A stretch of 64,000 nt of DNA. It comes from Lysobacterales bacterium. GTDB lineage: Bacteria; Pseudomonadota; Gammaproteobacteria; Xanthomonadales; Xanthomonadaceae. This document shows, piece by piece, positions 26,979 through 37,291 of this stretch. How positions within the stretch are numbered: position 1 is the stretch's first letter; the number at the start of each line of letters is the position of its first letter. Both the position numbers and the translations under genes were made by a program. The stretch covers positions 229,114 through 293,113 of the forward strand of contig JAFLDZ010000005.1 in assembly GCA_017302135.1 (NCBI GenBank). Reading direction: 5' to 3'. The notes beneath the pieces were generated by a model. That model had not been told where the DNA came from and ran no database searches. It saw nothing but the letters and a program-made list of their open reading frames with translations.

Positions 26979-27599
26979 ATGCTGCATCTCGCCTCGAAAT
27001 CCCCCCGTCGTCGTGAACTGTTAAGGATGCTCGGTCTCGACTTCGGCATCCTCGACCTCGACCTTCCGGAAACGCCCGCGTCCGGCGAGCTGCCGGAAGA
27101 CTATGTGCGTCGGGTCGCCCGCGAAAAAGCCGGCGCCGGCCTGCTGCATGTGGTCGGCCAGCCCGACGCGGTGGTTCTGGGAGCGGACACCGAAGTGGTG
27201 CTCGATGGCCGGATCTACGGCAAACCCGTGGATGCCGACGACGCTGCCGACATGCTGCGGAGCTTGTCGGGACGTACGCACGCGGTGATTTCGGCGCTGT
27301 CGATGATCTCCGCCGGCCGCGAACTGCAGGCGGTCTCGGTGTCCGAGGTGACGTTCGCGCCGATGAGCGAAGCGGACATCCGCGATTATCTGGTCACCGC
27401 CGAATGGGACGGCAAGGCCGGCGCCTATGCGATCCAAGGGTGGGCGCAAAGTTTCATTTCGCATCTCTCGGGCAGCTACAGTGGTGTGATGGGGCTGCCC
27501 CTTCACGAAACTGCGGTCCTGCTGAAACAGTTCGGATTATTTCCCGCGCATCGCGGTCGTACGCCTGATGACGGCATCGCCGAGGAGCGCGCATCATGA
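26979..27599 (+). CDS. maf: Maf nucleotide pyrophosphatase (dTTP/UTP, YhdE type)
   Basis: 206-aa house-cleaning enzyme hydrolysing dTTP, UTP or modified pyrimidine triphosphates. It has the N-terminal LASKSPRRRELL motif, the catalytic LGADTEV, and YAIQGWAQSFISHLSGSYSGVMGLPL. The last is the YhdE-subfamily signature rather than the m7GTP-specific YceF one. The ATG at 26979 starts the conserved domain. It overlaps rng by 4 bp, the classical maf-rng-yhdP order. Confidence 0.94.
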   Translation: MLHLASKSPRRRELLRMLGLDFGILDLDLPETPASGELPEDYVRRVAREKAGAGLLHVVGQPDAVVLGADTEVVLDGRIYGKPVDADDAADMLRSLSGRTHAVISALSMISAGRELQAVSVSEVTFAPMSEADIRDYLVTAEWDGKAGAYAIQGWAQSFISHLSGSYSGVMGLPLHETAVLLKQFGLFPAHRGRTPDDGIAEERAS

Positions 27600-29170
27600 G
27601 TGAAGAGATTCTGGTCAACGTCACGCCGCGGGAAACCCGGGTTGCGGTGGTCGAAAACGGCATGCTGCAGGAACTGCACATCGAGCGCGGCTGGCGACGC
27701 GGCGTGGTCGGCAACATCTACAAAGGCAAAGTGCAGCGGGTGATGCCCGGCATGCAGGCGGCGTTCGTCGACATCGGTCTGGACCGCGCCGCGTTCCTGC
27801 ACGCCAACGACATCTTCCGCGCCAGCGCTGCGCCGGCCATCGACACGACGCTGGGCGAAACCGGGCTGGATGGAGAAGGCGAGTCCGCCGTCGCCGCCGC
27901 CACCGTCACGTCGACGCAGGTGGTGCCTTCGATCACCGAACTGCTGCGCGACGGGCAGGAGATCGTGGTCCAGGTGGTGAAGGACCCGATCGGCAGCAAG
28001 GGTGCGCGGCTGACCACCCAGATCAGCATTCCGTCGCGCTATCTCGTACTGCTGCCGCAGTCCAAGGTCATCGGCGTGTCTTCGCGGATCGAGGAAGAGA
28101 CCGAGCGCCAGCGGCTGAAAGCGCTGGTGGCGGGTCAAGGCCAGAACACCGGTCAAAGCATGGGCCAGAACGGTGCGCAGAACGGCCAGACATCGCCCGG
28201 GTACATCGTACGCACCAATGCCGAGGGGCAGCCGGCGGAAGCGCTGGCCGAAGACATCGCCTATCTCGGTCGCGTCTGGACGCTGATCGAACAGAACGTC
28301 CGCACCACCGCCGTCGGCGGGTGCGTCTACGAGGATCTCAGTCTGCCGATGCGCGCGGTACGCGATCTGATCCGACGCGATGTGGAGAAAGTGAAGGTCG
28401 ATTCGCGCGAAACCTGCGACCGTTTGCGCACGTTCGCCGCGCAGTACATGCCGGGCCTCGCCGAAAAGATCGAGCACTATGTCGGCGCGCGGCCGGTCTT
28501 CGATCTCTATGGTGTCGAAGACGAGATCCAGCGCGCGCTGGAGAAAGAGGTTCCGCTGAAATCAGGCGGCTATCTGGTGATCGACCAGACCGAGGCGATG
28601 ACGACGATCGACGTCAACACCGGTTCGTTCCTCGGTCAGCGCAATCTCGAGGAAACCGTCTACCGCACCAATCTGGAAGCGGCCCAGTCGGTGGCACGGC
28701 AACTGCGGCTGCGCAATCTGGGCGGCATCATCATCATCGATTTCATCGACATGCTCGATCCCGAGCACCGCCGCCAAGTGCTGCGGACGCTGGAAAAAGC
28801 GCTGACCCGCGATCACGCCAAGACCACGGTCTACGATTTCTCGCCGCTGGGTCTGGTCGAAATGACCCGCAAGCGCACCATCGAAAGCCTGCAGCGGCAG
28901 CTCAGCGAGCCCTGCCACGAATGCAGTGGGCGCGGCACGCTGAAGACCGCCGAAACCGTGACTTACGAAATCTTCCGCGAAATCACCCGCGCGGTGCGCC
29001 AGTTCGAAGCCGCTCGGCTGCTGGTGATCGCATCGCCCAAAGTGGTGGCTCGCATCACCGACGAGGAATCGCCCGCCGTCGCCGAGCTGGAAGAGTTTCT
29101 CGGCAAATCGATCCGCTTCCAGGCGGATGCGCAGTACACCCAGGAACAGTTCGATGTGGTCCTGCTGTAG
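27596..29170 (+). CDS. rng: Ribonuclease G
   Basis: 524-aa RNase E/G family endoribonuclease that matures the 16S rRNA 5' end. An S1 domain (GNIYKGKVQRVMPGMQAAFVDIG) is interrupted by a longer low-complexity loop (residues about 80-215, including an N/G/Q-rich NTGQSMGQNGAQNGQ run). The catalytic core has TTIDVNTGSFLG and IIIIDFIDM, and the Zn-link is the CHEC pair in PCHECSGRG. It lacks the RNase E scaffold tail, so RNase G is the better call. Confidence 0.94.
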   Translation: MSEEILVNVTPRETRVAVVENGMLQELHIERGWRRGVVGNIYKGKVQRVMPGMQAAFVDIGLDRAAFLHANDIFRASAAPAIDTTLGETGLDGEGESAVAAATVTSTQVVPSITELLRDGQEIVVQVVKDPIGSKGARLTTQISIPSRYLVLLPQSKVIGVSSRIEEETERQRLKALVAGQGQNTGQSMGQNGAQNGQTSPGYIVRTNAEGQPAEALAEDIAYLGRVWTLIEQNVRTTAVGGCVYEDLSLPMRAVRDLIRRDVEKVKVDSRETCDRLRTFAAQYMPGLAEKIEHYVGARPVFDLYGVEDEIQRALEKEVPLKSGGYLVIDQTEAMTTIDVNTGSFLGQRNLEETVYRTNLEAAQSVARQLRLRNLGGIIIIDFIDMLDPEHRRQVLRTLEKALTRDHAKTTVYDFSPLGLVEMTRKRTIESLQRQLSEPCHECSGRGTLKTAETVTYEIFREITRAVRQFEAARLLVIASPKVVARITDEESPAVAELEEFLGKSIRFQADAQYTQEQFDVVLL

Positions 29171-29203
29171 ACGCCAGCCAGCGCTGCGCGGAGCGTGCGG
29201 CTG

Positions 29204-32200
29204 ATGCCGACCTCGCTGCGTCGCCGTCTGCGTCTTGCGCGTCGCGGGCTGTGGTACGTCACTGCGGTCTCGCTGGTGCTGCTGGCCCTGGTCGCGGGCG
29301 TCGTGAGTCAGCTGCTGCCGCTGGCCGAGCGTCATCCCGATCGCATCGCCGGGTGGCTGAGCGCGCGCGCTGGACGACCGGTGCAGTTCGATCGCGTCCG
29401 GACCGAATGGACCCGGCGCGGGCCGTTGCTGCGGCTCGACGGTTTGCGCGTCGGCGAGGGCAAGGATGCGGTCGCGATCGGCGCGGCGGAAATTCTGGTC
29501 TCGCAATACGCCGGCCTGTTGCCCGGGCGTTCCTTCACCGAACTGCGCGTGCGCAATCTGTCGTTGACGTTGGAGCGTGCCGACGATGGACGCTGGCAGG
29601 TACGCGGTCTTCCGGGGCAATCGCAGGGCGGCGATCCGCTGGGTGCGTTGGAAGGTCTCGGTGAGCTGCAGGTGATCGATGCACGGCTGGGCATTTCGGC
29701 GCCGTCGCTGCAGATCGACACCACCATTCCCGATGTCGATGTGCGCCTGCAGGTCAGCGGCGACCGCGTGCGCAGCGGTCTGCGCGCGCGGATCAGGGGC
29801 GATGCTTCGCCGGTCGATGTCGTCCTCGATTTCGATCGCGATACCGGCGACGGGCGGCTCTACGCTGCGGCCAAAAATGCCGATCTGTCGGCGTGGTCGC
29901 CGCTGCTGCGGATCGGCGGCGTAACGATTTCGGCCGGCCGTGGACGCGCAGAAGTGTGGGCGACGTTGCGCAAGCACCAGGTCGCCGCGATCAGCGTCGA
30001 CGGCGACCTCGCGGACGTACGGCTGCGAGGCGCACCGTTCAAGGACAACAAGACTGCGCGCGCGGCGACGGTAGCGCCATCGACATCGACATCGACCGCA
30101 ACCGCAACCGCTGCGCCGGTCGCGACGTTCGCGCGCTTGCAGACCGTTGCGCACTGGTCGGCCGACGCCAACGGCTGGCGTGTCGATGCGCCGAGCATGC
30201 AGGTGCATGCCGAGGCGGACAGCAAACCGCAGATCCTCGATGGTCTGGTGCTCGCAGGCGGAAAACAATACGGGCTGCGCGCCGAGCGCATCGACGCCGG
30301 TCCGCTGTTCGCGGTGATCGCGCTGAGCGACCGGCTCGATCCCGGGCTGCGGCGCTGGCTGGCTTCGGCGAAACCGGGCGCGGTGCTCGAACGCGTGCGC
30401 GTCGGTGGCCTGCGCGACGGTGCCATGACCGCGCAAGCGGGGGTGCGCGGCCTGCAGTTCGCCGCCGTGGGCGATGCGCCGGGCATCAGCGGACTGAGCG
30501 GCGATCTGCGCGGCGACGGCGACGGCCTTGCGTTCGATTTCGATCCCGCGTCGAAACTGCGTTTCGACTGGCCGCGCGGCTTCGGCGCGACCCATGTGGT
30601 GGGTCTGCGCGGTGAGGCGATCGGCTGGCGTGAGGGCGGCGGTTGGCGCGTGGAAACACCCGCGCTGCGCATCGATGGCGAGGGTTATGGCGCAGACGTG
30701 CGCGGTGGCCTGCTCTTCGAGAACGACGGCACCGCGCCGCGGATCGATATCGTTGCCGCACTCGACGATGCCGCCGCGCCCGTCGCCAAAAAATTCTGGC
30801 CCAAACACGTGATGTCGAAAGGGTTGATCGACTGGCTCGACACCGCGCTGATCGCCGGACAGGTCCGCAACGGCCGTGCGGTGATTTCCGGCGATCTCGA
30901 CGATTGGCCGTTCAAAGCTGTCGCAGGCGTTCCGCCGAAGGGCGTGTTCGACGCCCGCGCAACGCTCGAGAACATGCGCGTCAAATTCCACGACGACTGG
31001 CCCGCCACCTCGGATATGGACGCCGGGATCGCCTTCATCGGCAATGGGTTCTCGGTCGGCGGCAAGGCGGTGCTGGCCGAGGTCGGTCTGCATGCATTCG
31101 ACGCGGGCATCGCCGATTTCTCGCAGGGCGCGCTCACCATCGATGCGCACGCCGACGCCGACGCCGCCAAGTTGCTGGCCCTGATGCGACAGAGTCCGTT
31201 GCGCAAGGACCATGGCGACATTCTCACCACGCTGGGCGCCAGCGGACCGGCGTCTGTCGACTTCGCGCTCGACCTGCCGCTGCACGGCGGCCCGGTGCAG
31301 AAGCCGCGGATCGACGGCAATATCGATCTGCGCGGCGTGCGGCTGTCGGAATCGCAGTGGAAGCTCGCGTTTTCCGGGGTGAACGGGCGCGCGAAGTACA
31401 ACCAGGATGGCTTCAGCGCGAACGGGTTGCGCGCGCAATACGACCGTCAGGAAGGCAGGCTCTCGCTGCGCGCCGGTCCCGGCCATGTGCGCGACAAGCG
31501 CCAGGGTTTCGAGGCGGAACTCGAAGCGTCGATGACCACCGACGATCTGCTCAACCGCAGCGCTGATCTGGCCTGGCTGAAACCGTACGTGCGCGGCCGT
31601 TCGCGCTGGACCGCCGGGATCGCGATCCCGGCCGGCAGCAGCGCGCGCCCGATATCGAAATCCGCGAAAGCGCCGGTCGCGGCACAGGTGACGCGCCTGC
31701 AACTGCGCTCCGATCTTGTCGGCACCGCCTTCGATCTGCCGGCGCCGATGGACAAGACCGCAGGCTCTGCGCTGCCGACCACGATCGACCTGCAACTGCC
31801 GCTGGGCAAGGGCGAAGTGGCGATCTCCTTCGGCCAGCGTTTCGCGCTGCGGGCGAAGGAAAGCCAGGGGCAGCTCGGGATCCGCGCTGCGTTCGGCACC
31901 GATCGCGTCGCCGAAGCGCCGCCCGCATCGGGGCTCGTCGTCAGCGGACGCGCTGCGACCCTGGATGCGATCGGCTGGATCGCGCTCACCCGTGGCGATG
32001 GCGGCAACCGGCTGGTATTGCGACGGGTCGATGCCAGCGCCGAACGTCTGATCCTGCTCGGCGCGAATTTCCCGGACACGCGGCTGCAGATCGCGCCCGC
32101 CAGCGGCGGTCTCGCCGTGCAGCTCGACGGCCCCGCGCTTGCGGGCGCGCTTCTGGTTCCGGATGCCGCAGGCGGAACCGTCGCTGGACGTCTTCAGCGG

Positions 32201-33154
32201 CTCCATTGGCGCAGCGCTGGCACGACCGCATCGCCATCGACGAACACTGGCGTCGCTGCGAACGTTGCCGGGAACAGCAACGGAGAAATCAATCCGGCGA
32301 ACATCCCGGCGATCAATCTGCGCGTGGACGATCTGCGCATCGTCGATGCGGCGTTCGGCGAGACCCAGTTCCGTTCGCGCGCCACCGCGACCGGGATGGA
32401 AATCCAGCAATTGCAGACCCGCGCATCGAAGCGGCGGATCGATCTCACCGGCGACTGGAGCGGACGCGGCGCTGCAGCGCGCACGCGATTGTCGGCGACC
32501 CTCGCCAGCGACGATTTCGGTGCATTGCTCAGCGATCTGGGCATCGGTGGCCGGATCGACGGCGGCAAGGGCGAGGCGCGTTTCGATGCCGCCTGGAGCG
32601 GAAGCCCGATGGCGTTCCAGCTGGCTACGCTGGACGGTGCCCTGAAGCTCGACGTGAAGGGTGGTCGTCTGGTCGAAGTCGAACCCGGCGGCACCGGGCG
32701 TGTGCTGGGTCTGCTCAGCATCGCGCAGTTGCCGAAACGACTGACCCTCGATTTCCGCGACTTCTTCTCGAAAGGCTTCGCGTTCAACAAGCTGGCCGGC
32801 ACCGTGCACTTCGGCGGCGGCAGCGCGCGCAGCGACGATCTGGCCATCGAAGGGCCGTCGGCGCGGATCAATATCCGTGGCGCCGCGAATCTGCGTGCCC
32901 AGACTTTCGACCAGACCATCGAAGTGCTGCCCAAAGCCGGCAATCTGTTGACCGCGGTCGGTGCGATCGCCGGTGGTCCGGTCGGCGCGGCGGTTGGTGC
33001 GGTCGCCAATGCGGTGCTGCAGAAGCCGCTCGGTCAGGCCACGGCGAAGAACTATCGCGTCACCGGCCCCTGGAAAGACCCGAAGGTCGAAGTGGTCGAA
33101 CGCCCGAATGCATCCGCGCGCGGCACTTCCAACGTGACCGGCGGCCGGCCTTGA
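29204..33154 (+). CDS. yhdP: YhdP family AsmA-like envelope protein
   Basis: 1316-aa inner-membrane-anchored protein with a long beta-rich periplasmic body. The transmembrane segment is at about residues 18-40 (YVTAVSLVLLALVAGVVSQLL), followed by the AsmA-type start ARAGRPVQFDRVRTEW. The C-terminus has GRVLGLLSIAQLPKRLTLDFRDF and a terminal anchor-like GAIAGGPVGAAVGAVANAVL, both standard in YhdP. In E. coli YhdP moves phospholipids to the outer membrane. ATG 29204 has GGAG 10 bp upstream; GTG 29195 is too close to that site. It follows rng. Confidence 0.92.
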   Translation: MPTSLRRRLRLARRGLWYVTAVSLVLLALVAGVVSQLLPLAERHPDRIAGWLSARAGRPVQFDRVRTEWTRRGPLLRLDGLRVGEGKDAVAIGAAEILVSQYAGLLPGRSFTELRVRNLSLTLERADDGRWQVRGLPGQSQGGDPLGALEGLGELQVIDARLGISAPSLQIDTTIPDVDVRLQVSGDRVRSGLRARIRGDASPVDVVLDFDRDTGDGRLYAAAKNADLSAWSPLLRIGGVTISAGRGRAEVWATLRKHQVAAISVDGDLADVRLRGAPFKDNKTARAATVAPSTSTSTATATAAPVATFARLQTVAHWSADANGWRVDAPSMQVHAEADSKPQILDGLVLAGGKQYGLRAERIDAGPLFAVIALSDRLDPGLRRWLASAKPGAVLERVRVGGLRDGAMTAQAGVRGLQFAAVGDAPGISGLSGDLRGDGDGLAFDFDPASKLRFDWPRGFGATHVVGLRGEAIGWREGGGWRVETPALRIDGEGYGADVRGGLLFENDGTAPRIDIVAALDDAAAPVAKKFWPKHVMSKGLIDWLDTALIAGQVRNGRAVISGDLDDWPFKAVAGVPPKGVFDARATLENMRVKFHDDWPATSDMDAGIAFIGNGFSVGGKAVLAEVGLHAFDAGIADFSQGALTIDAHADADAAKLLALMRQSPLRKDHGDILTTLGASGPASVDFALDLPLHGGPVQKPRIDGNIDLRGVRLSESQWKLAFSGVNGRAKYNQDGFSANGLRAQYDRQEGRLSLRAGPGHVRDKRQGFEAELEASMTTDDLLNRSADLAWLKPYVRGRSRWTAGIAIPAGSSARPISKSAKAPVAAQVTRLQLRSDLVGTAFDLPAPMDKTAGSALPTTIDLQLPLGKGEVAISFGQRFALRAKESQGQLGIRAAFGTDRVAEAPPASGLVVSGRAATLDAIGWIALTRGDGGNRLVLRRVDASAERLILLGANFPDTRLQIAPASGGLAVQLDGPALAGALLVPDAAGGTVAGRLQRLHWRSAGTTASPSTNTGVAANVAGNSNGEINPANIPAINLRVDDLRIVDAAFGETQFRSRATATGMEIQQLQTRASKRRIDLTGDWSGRGAAARTRLSATLASDDFGALLSDLGIGGRIDGGKGEARFDAAWSGSPMAFQLATLDGALKLDVKGGRLVEVEPGGTGRVLGLLSIAQLPKRLTLDFRDFFSKGFAFNKLAGTVHFGGGSARSDDLAIEGPSARINIRGAANLRAQTFDQTIEVLPKAGNLLTAVGAIAGGPVGAAVGAVANAVLQKPLGQATAKNYRVTGPWKDPKVEVVERPNASARGTSNVTGGRP

Positions 33155-33251
33155 TCGCAGCCGGGCTTGATCGAGCACGCGTCCGTCACCATTCCTGACA
33201 GACTGCAGAGAGCAGCCTGCCAATCCATCGCCGAACCACAACGGAACCCTC

Positions 33252-34703
33252 ATGCCCCAGATGCTGCAATTGTCCGAATCGCGCCTGCTCGCACCTGCCG
33301 GGCTGGACCATGCCGGTCTCGAACGCGCCTTCGGTCTGCTGCTCGGGCCCGGCATCGACTTCGGCGATCTGTATTTCCAGCACTCGCGCCGCGAAAGCTG
33401 GGTGATCGAGGACGGCATCGTCAAGGACGGCGTGCATTCGATCGACCAGGGCGTTGGCGTGCGCGCGATCTCCGGCGAAAAGACCGGCTTCGCCTATTCC
33501 GACGAAATCCAGTCCGACGCGCTGCTGGTCGCCGCGCGTTCGGCACGCGCCATCGCACGCGACGGTGAGACCCGCACGCCGCCATCATTGATCACGACAG
33601 GCGCGCGGCCGTCGGCGACGCTGTATCCGGCGCTCGATCCGATCGATGCTTATGGGAATGCCGAAAAACTCGATGCGATGCGTCGCGTCGACCGTCTGCT
33701 GCGCGCCGCCGATCCGCGCGTGCAGCAGGTCGTGGTGTCGCTCAGCGGTGTGGTCGATACGATCCTGGTCGCGCGCAGCGATGGTGTCGTCGCCGGCGAC
33801 ATCCGGCCGCTGGTGCGCATGAACGTGCAGGTGATCGTGGAGCAGAACGGCCGCCGCGAATCGGCCAATACCGGCTTCGGTGGACGCTATTCCTATGAAG
33901 AACTCTTCGACGGCGACAAGCCCGAGCGCTTCGCGCGCGAAGCGCTGCGCCAGGCGCTGGTGAATCTGGAATCGATCGATGCGCCGGCCGGCATGATGCC
34001 GGTGGTGCTGGGCAGCGGTTGGCCGGGCGTGCTGCTGCACGAAGCGGTCGGCCATGGTCTGGAAGGCGATTTCAACCGCAAAGGCACATCGACGTACGCT
34101 GGCCGCATGGGCCAGCGCGTGGCATCGCCGGGCGTGACCATCGTCGACGACGGCACGCTGCCGGGCCGGCGCGGTTCGCTCAACATCGACGATGAGGGCA
34201 CGCCGACCAACTGCACGACATTGATCGAGGACGGCATCCTCACCGGGTTCATGCAGGACACCCTGAATGCGCGGCTGATGGGCATGCCCGTCACCGGCAA
34301 CGGCCGTCGCGAATCCTTCGCGCATCTGGTGATGCCGCGCATGACCAATACCTACATGCGCGCCGGCCAGGATTCGCCCGAGGACATGATCCGTTCGGTC
34401 AAGCGCGGCCTGTACGCGGTGAATTTCGGCGGTGGCCAGGTCGACATCACCAGCGGCAAATACGTGTTCTCGGCGACCGAGGCTTACATGATCGAGGATG
34501 GTCGCATCACCGCGCCGGTGAAAGGCGCGACGCTGATCGGCAATGGGCCCGAGACCATGCAGCGGGTGAAGATGATCGGCCACGACCTGGCGCTGGACGA
34601 CGGTGTCGGCATCTGCGGCAAGGACGGGCAGAGCGTGCCGGTGGGCGTGGGCCAGCCGTCGCTGCTGATCGACCAGTTGACGGTGGGCGGGACGAAGACG
34701 TGA
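33252..34703 (+). CDS. tldD: Metalloprotease TldD
   Basis: 483-aa subunit of the TldD/PmbA(TldE) heterodimeric zinc protease, which degrades unfolded peptides and in E. coli processes CcdA and microcin B17. The zinc motif HEAVGH begins at H263, and [11 protein letters not shown] and [17 protein letters not shown] are family hallmarks. PmbA is encoded 620 bp downstream, with the divergent darP between them. Confidence 0.95.
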   Translation: MPQMLQLSESRLLAPAGLDHAGLERAFGLLLGPGIDFGDLYFQHSRRESWVIEDGIVKDGVHSIDQGVGVRAISGEKTGFAYSDEIQSDALLVAARSARAIARDGETRTPPSLITTGARPSATLYPALDPIDAYGNAEKLDAMRRVDRLLRAADPRVQQVVVSLSGVVDTILVARSDGVVAGDIRPLVRMNVQVIVEQNGRRESANTGFGGRYSYEELFDGDKPERFAREALRQALVNLESIDAPAGMMPVVLGSGWPGVLLHEAVGHGLEGDFNRKGTSTYAGRMGQRVASPGVTIVDDGTLPGRRGSLNIDDEGTPTNCTTLIEDGILTGFMQDTLNARLMGMPVTGNGRRESFAHLVMPRMTNTYMRAGQDSPEDMIRSVKRGLYAVNFGGGQVDITSGKYVFSATEAYMIEDGRITAPVKGATLIGNGPETMQRVKMIGHDLALDDGVGICGKDGQSVPVGVGQPSLLIDQLTVGGTKT

Positions 34704-34732
34704 TCGGACTGTGGCCCGGAAGCCGGCGGCCC

Positions 34733-35305
34733 TCAGGCGTTGTCGCTGTCTTGCATGCCCGCGATGTCTTCGTCTTCTTCGGAATGATCGCCCGCGAGCA
34801 GTTCACGCAACTCGCGGAACAGTTCGCGGAACGCATGCGGCGGTTTGTTGCGCAGCTTTTCCTCGTGCGCGTTGCGCGCAAGCTGGCGCAGATGCTGGCG
34901 GTCGGCGTGCGGGTGTTCGTCGAGCAGTTCGGTCAGCGCCGCATCGCCGTCGGCCATGAGCCGCTCGCGCCAAGTCTCGGCGCGGTGAAGCATCGCGGTT
35001 TCAAGACGCGCCGCTTCGCCGGTGGAATCGAGCGCATCGCGGATCGCCTCCAGCGTGTCGTCGTCTTCCCGACGCATCTGCTTCGCCAGAAACTGCAGCT
35101 GGCGCTTGTGCGCGCCGTGCGAGGGGATCCGCCGGGTCTCGTCGATATGCGGAATCAAACGCTCGGGCACCGGCAGCCGCGCGATCTGCTGCGCGGTCAG
35201 TTCGGACAGCTGCCGGGCCAGCTCAAGCACTTCCAGAGCTTCGCGCCGTTGCTGGCTGCGGCTCGGGGACAGGAATTCACCGGTTTCGAAATCTTTGCCT
35301 CTCAT
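34733..35305 (-). CDS. darP: Ribosome biogenesis factor DarP (YjgA)
   Basis: 190-aa helical protein assisting late 50S assembly at the peptidyl-transferase centre. It begins [22 protein letters not shown], with the core [19 protein letters not shown] and ELFRELREL, all typical of YjgA. An in-frame Met at 35323 would add six residues; family members usually start at MRG. Its start is 17 bp from the divergent pmbA start, so the promoters must overlap or lie inside the genes. The tail is acidic ([16 protein letters not shown]). Confidence 0.92.
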   Translation of the reverse strand: MRGKDFETGEFLSPSRSQQRREALEVLELARQLSELTAQQIARLPVPERLIPHIDETRRIPSHGAHKRQLQFLAKQMRREDDDTLEAIRDALDSTGEAARLETAMLHRAETWRERLMADGDAALTELLDEHPHADRQHLRQLARNAHEEKLRNKPPHAFRELFRELRELLAGDHSEEDEDIAGMQDSDNA

Positions 35306-35322
35306 GGCGACAGGATAATGCA

Positions 35323-36696
35323 TTGAACGTGATCGCTTCTTCCCCGGTGACCACCGGACACGACGACAGCCAGGCCAGACTCGACCGCTTGTCCGATCTT
35401 GCCCGCGACTTGTTGGCCCGCGCCCGCGCCCAGGGCGCGACCCAGGCGGAGGTCAGCTGCGATGAAGACCGCGGCCTCAACGTCAACGTGCGGATGGGCG
35501 CGGTCGAGAGCGTGGAGTCCACCCGCGACCGCTCCATCGGCGTCACCGTGTACTTCGGCCAGCGCAAGGGCAGCGCCACCACCGCCGATCTGCGCCCGGA
35601 GAGCCTCGAAGCCACCGTGGCCCAGGCCTGCGCCATCGCCCGGCATACCGAAGACGACCCGGCCTCGGGCCTCGCCGAAGCCGGGCTGATGGCGACCGAC
35701 CTGCGCGAGTTCGACAGTTGGCATCCATCGACGCTGGACGCCGATGAAGCGGTGGATCTGGCGCTGGCCTGCGAAGCTGCCGGCCGCGAGGCCGACCCGC
35801 GCATCGCCAACTCCGACGGGGCTTCGGTCTCCGGTGGAGAATCGGTGGGTGTCTACGCCAATTCGCACGGGTTTCTCGGCCGCGACCGAAACACCCACTA
35901 CAGCATCAGTTGCGCGTTGATCGCAGGCGAAGGCGATGCGATGCAGCGCGACTACTGGTACAGCTCCGCGCTGGCCCGCGAGGATCTGGAGTCGACCGTG
36001 GCGATCGGCCGCCGGGCCGCCGAGCGCGTGTTGGCGCGGATGGACCCGCGCTCGCTCGCCACCGGCGAAATGCCGGTGCTGTTCCAGGCGGAAGTCGCGC
36101 GCTCGCTGGTCGGGCACCTGATCAACGCGGTCTCCGGCAGCGCGCTGTATCGCCGCGCCAGTTTCCTGCTCGACAGTGTCGGCACGGCGGTGCTGCCCGA
36201 ATGGTGCGCGATCCGCGAGCAGCCGTTCCTGATGCGGGGTCTCAGATCCAGCGCGTTCGATGCCGAGGGCGTCGCCACCCGCGAATCCGACCTGGTACGC
36301 GACGGCATTCTGCAGCGCTACGTGCTCGGCAGTTATTCCGCGCGCAGGCTGGGCCTGCAGACGACCGCCAATGCGGGCGGCATCTACAACCTTGATGTCG
36401 CCGCCAATGCCGGTGGTCTGCAGGATCTGATCCGCGGCATGGGCACCGGGCTGCTGGTGACCGAACTGATGGGGCAGGGCGTCAACGCCATCACCGGCGA
36501 TTATTCGCGCGGCGCGGCCGGCTTCTACGTCGAGAATGGCGAGATCGCCTATCCCGTGGACGGCATCACCATCGCGGGCAATCTTCGGGAAATGCTCGGC
36601 AATATCCAGGCGATCGGGACGGATGTCGATGCCCGATCGCACATCCGGATGGGATCGGTGCTGCTCGGGCGGATGACCGTTGCCGGCGGATTTTGA
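35323..36696 (+). CDS. pmbA: Metalloprotease PmbA (TldE)
   Basis: 457-aa partner subunit of TldD, lacking its own HExxxH. Family sequence is seen throughout: [36 protein letters not shown], and the C-terminal [25 protein letters not shown]. The start is TTG at 35323, with AGGA seven bases upstream; a GTG two codons later is the alternative. Confidence 0.93.
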   Translation: MNVIASSPVTTGHDDSQARLDRLSDLARDLLARARAQGATQAEVSCDEDRGLNVNVRMGAVESVESTRDRSIGVTVYFGQRKGSATTADLRPESLEATVAQACAIARHTEDDPASGLAEAGLMATDLREFDSWHPSTLDADEAVDLALACEAAGREADPRIANSDGASVSGGESVGVYANSHGFLGRDRNTHYSISCALIAGEGDAMQRDYWYSSALAREDLESTVAIGRRAAERVLARMDPRSLATGEMPVLFQAEVARSLVGHLINAVSGSALYRRASFLLDSVGTAVLPEWCAIREQPFLMRGLRSSAFDAEGVATRESDLVRDGILQRYVLGSYSARRLGLQTTANAGGIYNLDVAANAGGLQDLIRGMGTGLLVTELMGQGVNAITGDYSRGAAGFYVENGEIAYPVDGITIAGNLREMLGNIQAIGTDVDARSHIRMGSVLLGRMTVAGGF

Positions 36697-36778
36697 CGTT
36701 TGTGTATGCTAGAGCCTGCCCGCGTCGCGGGCTGCCTTGCCACCGAACGCATCATCCGAACGTAATGGGGAATCAAAA

Positions 36779-37156
36779 ATGACCGATGGGAACGAATTCA
36801 CCGCACCGCCGCCGGCACCGTCCGGGGCGCCCTCCGAAGACCAGAAGACGCTTGCGCTGATCACGCATCTGTCGGGTATCGTCCTCGGCTTCATCGTCCC
36901 GCTGATCATCTGGCTGATCAACAAGGATCAGGCCGACAAGGGGTTCATCAACGATCAGGCGAAGGAAGCGCTGAATTTCCAGATCACTCTGCTCTTCGTC
37001 TACGTGGTCGGCATCGTGCTGAGCATCATCCTGATCGGCGCACTGATCAATATGGCCGCTTGGGTCGCCTGCGTAGTGCTGAGCATCATCGCCGGTATCA
37101 AGGCGCAGAAGGGCGAAGCTTACCGCTATCCGTTCGCGATCCGCCTGATCAAGTAA
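36779..37156 (+). CDS. DUF4870 membrane protein (first copy)
   Basis: 125-aa protein. A short Pro/Ala-rich N-terminus is followed by the DUF4870 signature: HLSGIVLGFIVPLIIWLI, then DKGFINDQAKEALNFQI and two further hydrophobic segments (about 76-110). The C-terminal EAYRYPFAIRLIK is typical. The function is unknown. GGGGA lies 8 bp before ATG. A diverged second copy sits at 40055, beyond the DUF1800/DUF1501 pair. Confidence 0.88.
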   Translation: MTDGNEFTAPPPAPSGAPSEDQKTLALITHLSGIVLGFIVPLIIWLINKDQADKGFINDQAKEALNFQITLLFVYVVGIVLSIILIGALINMAAWVACVVLSIIAGIKAQKGEAYRYPFAIRLIK

Positions 37157-37180
37157 CCGTCCGGTCCAGCGATCATCGCA

Positions 37181-37216
37181 AAGCCCCGGCGCGCCCGTCG
37201 CGTCGGGGCTTTTGCT
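37181..37216 (+). terminator. Rho-independent terminator
   Basis: Stem AGCCCCG/CGGGGCT around a GC-rich loop that can pair further (GCG/CGC), followed by TTTG and CTTTTC; after the first DUF4870 gene. Confidence 0.75.
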
Positions 37217-37291
37217 TTTCTGCGCCACCGGCGTCAACCAACGGTCCCTTGCAGCGTTTGCGGTGGAGTCTTCCGGATACGGGCGCTCGAC

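Noticed and set aside
28562..33424. 1620-residue open frame on the minus strand across rng and yhdP
   Set aside because: Composition is Arg/Gln/His-rich low-complexity and it lies opposite two well-supported genes.
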